Shown here in pieces: positions 1 to 4,334 of a DNA stretch of 5,335 nucleotides (position 1 is its first letter; the number at the start of each line of letters is the position of its first letter). The notes beneath the pieces are model-generated. The model was given only the letters and a program-made list of their open reading frames with translations. It was not told the origin of the DNA and did no database searches. Source of the DNA: Candidatus Atribacteria bacterium 4572_76 (GTDB lineage: Bacteria; Atribacterota; Phoenicimicrobiia; Phoenicimicrobiales; Phoenicimicrobiaceae); contig NBMG01000049.1 of NCBI GenBank assembly GCA_002084865.1, positions 1-5,335 on the forward strand, written 5' to 3'. Both the position numbers and the translations under genes were made by a program.

Positions 1-15
1 TATAAATTGGCGTAG

Positions 16-42
16 TATAATAATACAAAATTCATGTATAAT
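16..42 (+). promoter_or_regulatory. Candidate -10 elements upstream of the riboswitch
   Basis: Two perfect TATAAT hexamers lie at 16-21 and 37-42, the second directly preceded by TG. Either could be the -10 box of a housekeeping sigma promoter for the riboswitch transcript; the second would start RNA near 49, about 60 bases before the aptamers. No good -35 box sits at the right distance from the second, and that of the first would fall outside the window. In DNA this AT-rich such hexamers also arise by chance, so the call is tentative. Confidence 0.3.
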
Positions 43-105
43 TTACGGCGGTAAATAAAAAAGCAAATTGTAATAATGAAAATCTTTTTTCTAATTAAAT
101 AAAGT

Positions 106-386
106 AATCTGTACGAAGGTAATAGGAAAAACTTTTTATAAAAAAGTAGCCGATGAGGTAAGATGCGAAGTGCATTTAAACTCTCAGGTAAAAGGACTAT
201 TACATGATAGAACTCTGGAGAGATTTATACAAAAAAGCACCGAAGGGGCAATTCCTAATCGTTAGGAGATCTATACAGAATTTACCAAAAGAAATACTTT
301 CTATTTTTATGGGAAGAATCTTTCAGGTAAAAAGGACAGAGTAAAGAAGTAATAAAATTATTTTCTTATTCTGTCCTTTTTTATTT
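106..386 (+). promoter_or_regulatory. Tandem glycine riboswitch with terminator platform
   Basis: Two consecutive glycine aptamers are recognisable. Aptamer 1 (about 119-203) is closed by P1 GTAATAG 119-125 with CTATTAC 197-203. It carries the core GCCGATGAGGTAA (149-161), a small P3 hairpin (GATGC/GTGCAT around 162-175) and the hallmark CTCTCAGGTAAAAGGAC (181-197). Aptamer 2 (212-342) has P1 ACTCTG 212-217 with CAGAGT 337-342 and an 8-bp P2, GAGAGATT 218-225 with AATCTTTC 317-324. It also has the core GCACCGAAGGGGCAA (237-251), a hairpin CCTAA/TTAGG (254-266), and CTTTCAGGTAAAAAGGACAG (320-339). The linker TGATAGA and leader ACGAAGG may form the leader-linker kink-turn known for this class. 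The 3' strand of aptamer-2 P1 is also the 5' arm of the terminator, so glycine binding should prevent termination (an ON switch). Known targets of the class are glycine cleavage and amino-acid transport genes. Here the first gene starts 418 bases after the terminator, which is unusually far. Confidence 0.93.
329..386 (+). terminator. Riboswitch-controlled intrinsic terminator
   Basis: The 5' arm starts with AAAAAGGACAG at 329-339 and continues through about 354. It pairs with an arm from TTATTTTCTTATT to CTGTCCTTTTT, ending near 381. The stem is long, with a few G-U pairs and a bulge, and a T-rich tail follows (TTTTTTATTT, 377-386). The bases GGACAGAGT are shared with the closing P1 helix and core of glycine aptamer 2, so the two folds exclude each other. 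This makes the hairpin the expression platform: it forms without glycine and is disrupted when aptamer 2 is stabilised. Confidence 0.88.
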
Positions 387-480
387 ACCCAAAAAATAAA
401 ATAACCTCTTAATCGTTAGGCCAAAGGGTGTTCCAAACATTATGCCAATTGCCTAGTACCATCTAACACAATTGGTGGGC

Positions 481-586
481 TTGTAATTTTATATTTTATG
501 TGTTTTTTTAGAAATTGCAAGTTTTTATAAAAGCCTAGCGCAAGGTTTGGCCAGAGCTTTTTACTTTTATAATAAAAAAATTACAA
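481..586 (+). repeat. Nested inverted repeats forming a long stem
   Basis: The outer arms are TTGTAATTTT (481-490) and AAAATTACAA (577-586), perfect over 10 bases. The inner arms are TTATAAAAG (525-533) and CTTTTATAA (564-572), perfect over 9 bases. An alternative inner pairing is AAAAGC (529-534) with GCTTTT (556-561), followed by two more bases of U, and this would resemble a weak intrinsic terminator. The loop holds CTAGCGCAAGGTTTGGCCAG (535-554). The symmetry is visible directly. Whether it is a regulatory RNA fold, a miniature-element remnant or AT-rich coincidence is not settled by the sequence. Confidence 0.5.
546..573 (+). promoter_or_regulatory. Possible internal promoter after the riboswitch
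   Basis: A perfect TATAAT lies at 568-573. Upstream, TTTGGC (546-551, spacer 16) or TTGGCC (547-552, spacer 15) gives only a weak -35 match. Transcription would begin near 580 and bypass the glycine riboswitch, giving the operon a basal, glycine-independent supply. The -10 box overlaps the inner inverted-repeat arm at 564-572, so its occurrence may be a by-product of that repeat. Confidence 0.28.
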
Positions 587-803
587 TTTGGAGCTTAGTG
601 AATATTCATACAGGATGGAAAAACTAAAAATAAATTCAAAGAGGGAGGAGGCGAGAGGTCGAATAAATCATTAGAGGAGAGACAAAAGCAGATAATTTAT
701 AAATTAAAAGAAGGCTTTTAACAACTAAATTCTATGTCGGGGAGTTTTAAAGTAAAAAATTGACTATCACAAATGTTAGAAATTAAAAAAGGAGGATACT
801 AAA

Positions 804-1421
804 ATGTTGAAAACGAAAAAATTAAGAATTTTTGGTTTGCTTCTAAGTTTAATTATTATTTGTCTCTTAGGTTTATCTCAGATAAGCTTTGCTACTGAAC
901 AGCCTTCTATTCCTAAGGTTGAACTGCCTTTAATAGTTACTACTTGCGGACAAAGTCCCGGAGCGCTTATGATTTGGGTCTTATCCAAACAGATCAAACT
1001 TCCCTGTGACCGGAAAGACCTTCTAACCGCGGAAGACCTGAAAGCCAAAGCAGACGAAAGTAATCCTTATAAGACTTTAATCATTACTACAGGTACTAGT
1101 ATGAAGGGGATGGGAGCAGCTGGAGTCGATATAGATTATGAAGTAGCAAGAATAGAAGCGATTATCGAGGAGGCCAAAAAGGAAGGCATCTTGATCATTG
1201 GTGCACATATAGAGGGGATGGCTAGAAGAGTTGATGCAACAGATGCTGCTTCTATCGCAACTGTTATTCCTGAATCAAAACTTCTCCTGATAAGAGAAGA
1301 TAGTAACGAAGATGGATATTTCACCAAAGCTGCCGAAGAACAGGGTATTCCCATCATTACCTTTAAAGAAACCTTGGATCTTGCTGATGTCTTTAAAAAG
1401 TTATTTAGTATGGAGGAATAG
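804..1421 (+). CDS. Secreted protein of unknown function, DUF6305-like
   Basis: This is a 205-residue exported protein. Residues 1-30 form a classical signal peptide: a basic start (MLKTKKLR), a hydrophobic core at about 10-26 and a probable cleavage after SFA (28-30). The start is fixed by AAAGGAGG at 788-795, 8 bases before ATG. The mature part looks like a compact alpha/beta fold with alternating hydrophobic strands (LPLIVTT 41-47, YKTLIITTG 89-97, GILIIGAHI 128-136, KLLLIRE 159-165, IPIITF 182-187) and helices between them. Notable residues are the loop TTCGQSPGA (46-54), with Cys48, and a second cysteine, Cys68. The first resembles a ligand-binding turn after strand 1. From memory the sequence resembles the family annotated DUF6305, but I could not check this. 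It is the first gene of the riboswitch-led cluster and lies 77 bases before the permease. A role as an extracytoplasmic partner of that transporter is possible, but it is much shorter than a TRAP DctP binding protein (about 330 residues) and does not look like one. Function unknown. Confidence 0.85.
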   Translation: MLKTKKLRIFGLLLSLIIICLLGLSQISFATEQPSIPKVELPLIVTTCGQSPGALMIWVLSKQIKLPCDRKDLLTAEDLKAKADESNPYKTLIITTGTSMKGMGAAGVDIDYEVARIEAIIEEAKKEGILIIGAHIEGMARRVDATDAASIATVIPESKLLLIREDSNEDGYFTKAAEEQGIPIITFKETLDLADVFKKLFSMEE

Positions 1422-1498
1422 GATTCTACCTCCCAATATAAGTGCTGGCTAAATAGTTTTTATGAAATTCTTTAAACAATTATACGAAGGAGGATAAA

Positions 1499-2785
1499 AT
1501 GTTTATACATGCTGGGATGATTTTAGTTGTAATGGCGGTGACTTTTGCAGTAGCCAAATTGCTAAAGTTAACTATTGAGTTGTCCATGTTTGTAGCAGCA
1601 ATTGCCGGCGCCCTAGCTCATGGGGCAGGCATCCCTGTTCGCCATATTGTAGATGGAGCTTTTACTTATTACGATGTTTGCCTCATCTTTATTACCGCAA
1701 CATTTTTTATGAATCTTCTTAAGGAAGCAGGTGGTGTAACCTATATTATTAGAGGAATAATAACAACTTTTCATAGACAGCGCTTTGTTTGTCTTTTACT
1801 GCTGACTTTGGTTCTCTTGATTCCCGGGGCATTAACAGGCTCAGGCGCTGTAACTGTATTAATCATGGGGACCATGGTAGGAAATGTGCTGACCTATATG
1901 GGCATATCGGAGACCAGAACTGCCGCCATAATATTTCTTTGTGCTGCCATGAGTGCTGCTGCGCCACCCATTAATCTCTGGGCCATGATGGCTGCTGCCG
2001 GGTCAAATATGCCTTATGTGGGATTTATGCAGCCTTTGCTAATTATCACCGTTAGTGGGGCACTTCTTTCTATGTTCATTTTAGGCTGGAAGGGAAAAGC
2101 GGTTGATTTGGAAAAAGCCCTTAAAGAATTACCCACACCCCCTGAAAAAATGAACTTTCTGAGAGTGATTATACCGTTTTTAGTCTTTTTTGCTTTAGTT
2201 TTGGCAGGCAGGATTTGGCCTTTTCAGATGCCCATCCTGGGATTGCCTTTAATGTTTCTCATTTCAGCCTTTGCAGTATTCTTAATCAGTCCGAAAAAAC
2301 TTCCCCTCCTGGAAATTGCAAGTACTACCATACGTCAGCTTATTCCTTTGGTGGGGATTATGATTGTGGTGGGAGTTCTCATTCAAATTATGGCCTTAAG
2401 TGGAGCTAGAGGACTTATTTCCCTAGGAGTAGTAACTTTACCACTGACGGTATTGTTTGCCGCTCTCTGGCTGATTCTGCCCTGGTCTGAAGGATTGGTA
2501 CAGTATGCTGCCGCGCCATTGCTTGGGGTTCCCCTGATCTTGCTCTTTAATATGAAGGGATTAAATCCTGTTATTGCCTTATCGGCAATGGCGGTTATGT
2601 GGCCCTTAGGAGATTGCCTGCCACCGACTGCAGTTGTGGGAAGAGCAACAGTTATTGAACTTAAATATAAAGGAAGCTATTACGGGGAATTTGTAAAGAC
2701 CTGCCTGATACCGATGCTAATTATATTATTTGTTTGCACCCTTTTTATTATCTTCAGTAAGCAGTTGAGCTTTCTGGTAGGTTAA
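1499..2785 (+). CDS. TRAP large-permease (DctM)-like transporter
   Basis: This 428-residue, very hydrophobic protein has roughly 11-13 membrane segments, close to the size of TRAP DctM subunits and other ion-transporter superfamily members. Two halves can be seen. The first carries PGALTGSG (109-116) and SAAAPPINLW (152-161). The second carries PWSEGLVQYAAAP (328-340) and WPLGDCLPPTAVVG (368-381). These paired Gly/Ser-rich and Pro-Pro elements are what re-entrant hairpins of the inverted-repeat transport domain look like in DctM. A hydrophilic loop at about 198-219 separates the halves. The start is supported by AAGGAGG at 1487-1493, 5 bases before ATG. No DctP or normal-sized DctQ gene is present in the window, so it may work alone, with the neighbouring 54-residue protein, or with the secreted protein encoded upstream. 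The known family moves organic anions with sodium; glycine control and two hydrolase neighbours suggest an amino acid, acyl-amino acid or short peptide here. The family call is firm at superfamily level only; the substrate is unknown. Confidence 0.82.
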   Translation: MFIHAGMILVVMAVTFAVAKLLKLTIELSMFVAAIAGALAHGAGIPVRHIVDGAFTYYDVCLIFITATFFMNLLKEAGGVTYIIRGIITTFHRQRFVCLLLLTLVLLIPGALTGSGAVTVLIMGTMVGNVLTYMGISETRTAAIIFLCAAMSAAAPPINLWAMMAAAGSNMPYVGFMQPLLIITVSGALLSMFILGWKGKAVDLEKALKELPTPPEKMNFLRVIIPFLVFFALVLAGRIWPFQMPILGLPLMFLISAFAVFLISPKKLPLLEIASTTIRQLIPLVGIMIVVGVLIQIMALSGARGLISLGVVTLPLTVLFAALWLILPWSEGLVQYAAAPLLGVPLILLFNMKGLNPVIALSAMAVMWPLGDCLPPTAVVGRATVIELKYKGSYYGEFVKTCLIPMLIILFVCTLFIIFSKQLSFLVG

Positions 2786-2839
2786 TGAAGCGTTTTGATA
2801 GGTGGGAAAAATATTTAAACTTGAAAAGGAGAGGATAAA

Positions 2840-3004
2840 ATGACAACAATTAATTTAGTGATCATGATTATTTATCATATAATCAGTGTTTTTGTAGTCT
2901 TTGTGCTAATCTGGAGTATTATTAAAACAAAGGATGTGCAGGAAGCCATCCTTTATTGCATTATTCTGATTCCTTTTACTTTAAGGGTGTTTCACATCAA
3001 GTAA
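2840..3004 (+). CDS. Small two-helix membrane protein (54 aa)
   Basis: A short open frame in the 242-base gap between the permease and the zinc hydrolase. It has a strong ribosome binding site, AAAAGGAGAGG at 2824-2834, 5 bases before ATG, as good as those of its neighbours. The product has a hydrophobic helix at about 5-28 (LVIMIIYHIISVFVVFVLIW), a short charged turn (KTKDVQEA, 29-36), and a second hydrophobic helix at about 37-50. It ends in a basic tail, RVFHIK. It is far too short for a TRAP DctQ subunit (about 160 residues, four helices), but its place directly after the permease fits a small accessory or stabilising subunit. The charged turn with two Lys suggests a cytoplasmic loop with both ends outside, though the basic tail argues against a simple rule. 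I do not recognise a family. Codon use and spacing support a real gene; function unknown. Confidence 0.78.
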   Translation: MTTINLVIMIIYHIISVFVVFVLIWSIIKTKDVQEAILYCIILIPFTLRVFHIK

Positions 3005-3027
3005 ATAAATAGCAGAGGAGGTAAGAT

Positions 3028-4200
3028 ATGTCTGAAAAATATATAAAAACCGTTAAAATTATTTCTTTTTGTATTGCCTTAATATTAATGATAATGGCAG
3101 GAAGAGCTTTTTATGAACATCGTTATTTTAAGGGGGCTATTGTCTTAAGTCCCGGAGTTACGGAAGTGAAAAAGTTGAGTGACTACTTTTCTCCCTTAGA
3201 AGGAACCGCTAATGATTGTAATATCTACATCTTGGATAGCGGTAATCCCGGAGGGACGGTGATGGTCCTCGGGGGAACTCATCCTGAAGAGCCCGGTGCA
3301 AATTTAGCCGCCCAGGTCTTAGTGGAAAATGCTCAGTTGGAAAAAGGAAGATTGATTGTAGTTATTTGGGCTAATAGGAGTGCTTCAACTGTAAGTCGAC
3401 CTGGTGATGCCTACCCACAATTCTATCATATTTCCACTGATTGGGGAGTAAAAAAATTTAGAATGGGTGACCGCTGGGCCAACCCCCTTGATTCCTGGCC
3501 TGACCCCGAGGTTTATGTAAACTATCCCAGCAGACAGCTGTTAGCTTATATGGATATCAGAAACTTGAACCGTACCTGGCCCGGAAAAGCAGATGGTGCT
3601 TTAGTTGAACGAACTTGCTATGCATTTATAGAACTTATCAAAGAAGAAAAGGTAGGTCTTTTCATCGATTTACACGAAGCTGAGCTAGAATACCCGGTCA
3701 TTAGTACCATTGTAGCCAATCAGAACGCCCAGGAGATAGCTGCCATGGTCTCAATGATATTAACTGCTTTTGAATTTAAAAGACCTATTGGGATGGAGTT
3801 CTCTCCTCCCTCACTACATGGTCTTTCTCATCGGGAAGTGGGAGATTATTCTGATGCTCTTTCATTATTATTTGAAGCACCGGAGCCTTTCTTAGATAGA
3901 GTACGGGGGATTACTGATGAGCATTTACTCTTAACCGGAAAAGATCCTTTTGTTATGAAAGCTGGCGAGTATGGGCTTTTATACGAGAAGATAGATGAGG
4001 AGGGATGGCCTATTGATGTAAGAGTCGGTAGACACTGTTCTACCATCTTGCAAAGTGTCCAAACATATTCGGAGATGTATCCTGATAAAGTAGTAGCCAT
4101 AAGTAAGGTACCTCGTTATGCGGAAGTGATTGAAAATGGAGTAGGGCACTATTTCTACGATCCCGATGAAGCTCCTACTGATCGAGTAGTCTATGAATGA
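3028..4200 (+). CDS. Membrane-anchored AstE/aspartoacylase-like zinc hydrolase
   Basis: The 390-residue product belongs by motif to the succinylglutamate desuccinylase/aspartoacylase branch of the M14 zinc carboxypeptidase clan. Family members cut an amide bond, releasing an amino acid from an acyl or peptidyl group. The zinc site is visible: GGTHPEEPGAN (82-92) gives His85 and Glu88 (HxxE), and DLHEAE (214-219) gives His216. NLNRTWPG (179-186) matches the substrate-binding DLNRxFPG motif, with Asn181 and Arg182. Glu283 in LLFEAPEP is a good candidate for the catalytic glutamate. The N-terminus is basic and then hydrophobic (about 9-25) with no clear cleavage site, so it probably acts as an anchor with the N-terminus inside and the enzyme outside; cytoplasmic AstE and ASPA lack this. 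The region from about 290 on may be the beta domain typical of the family. The start is set by AGAGGAGGT (3014-3022), 5 bases before ATG. It lies 23 bases after the small membrane gene. The substrate is not known; a carboxypeptidase role cannot be excluded. Confidence 0.85.
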   Translation: MSEKYIKTVKIISFCIALILMIMAGRAFYEHRYFKGAIVLSPGVTEVKKLSDYFSPLEGTANDCNIYILDSGNPGGTVMVLGGTHPEEPGANLAAQVLVENAQLEKGRLIVVIWANRSASTVSRPGDAYPQFYHISTDWGVKKFRMGDRWANPLDSWPDPEVYVNYPSRQLLAYMDIRNLNRTWPGKADGALVERTCYAFIELIKEEKVGLFIDLHEAELEYPVISTIVANQNAQEIAAMVSMILTAFEFKRPIGMEFSPPSLHGLSHREVGDYSDALSLLFEAPEPFLDRVRGITDEHLLLTGKDPFVMKAGEYGLLYEKIDEEGWPIDVRVGRHCSTILQSVQTYSEMYPDKVVAISKVPRYAEVIENGVGHYFYDPDEAPTDRVVYE

Positions 4201-4334
4201 ACGAATTTATGAGATTGTTAAGGAGAAGAGAATATTGGGAAGAGAGAAAGCAATAAAGACAAAGGAGGTGATAAAATTTATTTAATTTTTATTTTATCGA
4301 ATCTCTAAAAATTCATATAAAGGAGATATAAAAA

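Larger units (their letters stand above)
387..803 (+). other. Gene-free structured leader, riboswitch to first gene
   Basis: This stretch of 417 bases has no convincing gene on either strand. It contains the hairpin CTTAA/TTAGG (408-420), the hairpin CCAATTG 445-451 with CAATTGG 469-475, and nested inverted repeats between 481 and 586. A purine-rich tract with several GGAGG-like runs lies at about 635-690. Further on are the palindrome AATTTATAAATT (694-705) and the small hairpin TTAAAAG/CTTTTAA (704-721, loop AAGG). A 19-codon frame at 615-674 (MEKLKINSKREEARGRINH) has no ribosome binding site and is not called as a gene. I recognise no second riboswitch class or T-box here. It could be an unusually long untranslated leader, a site of further RNA control, or the scar of a lost gene or element. 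Confidence 0.6.

Noticed and set aside
421..480. T-box or second metabolite riboswitch in the region around AAAGGGTGTTCC
   Set aside because: The T-box hallmark (GGGTGGNACCGCG) is absent and no core motif of SAM, lysine, cobalamin, THF or ZTP riboswitches is present.
615..674. 19-codon frame as a leader peptide
   Set aside because: No ribosome binding site precedes the ATG, and its Lys/Arg/Glu composition follows from the purine-rich DNA; no run of one amino acid suggests attenuation.
760..788. TTGACT at 760-765 as a -35 box for a promoter directly before the first gene
   Set aside because: At 17 bases spacing the -10 position reads TTAAAA, a poor match, and the RNA would start inside or next to the ribosome binding site at 788-795.
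1136..1357. Minus-strand open frame of 73 codons inside the first gene
   Set aside because: It is a shadow of the well-supported plus-strand gene, with no ribosome binding site and a low-complexity Ser/Ala/Ile product.
1462..1497. Short frame MKFFKQLYEGG before the permease
   Set aside because: It has no ribosome binding site of its own and only 11 codons; its stop falls by chance in the GGATAAA that commonly follows the binding site of the next gene.
2840..3004. Small membrane protein as a truncated DctQ subunit
   Set aside because: It has its own intact start, stop and binding site, and neighbouring frames show no leftover DctQ-like helices, so it is better read as a complete small protein.
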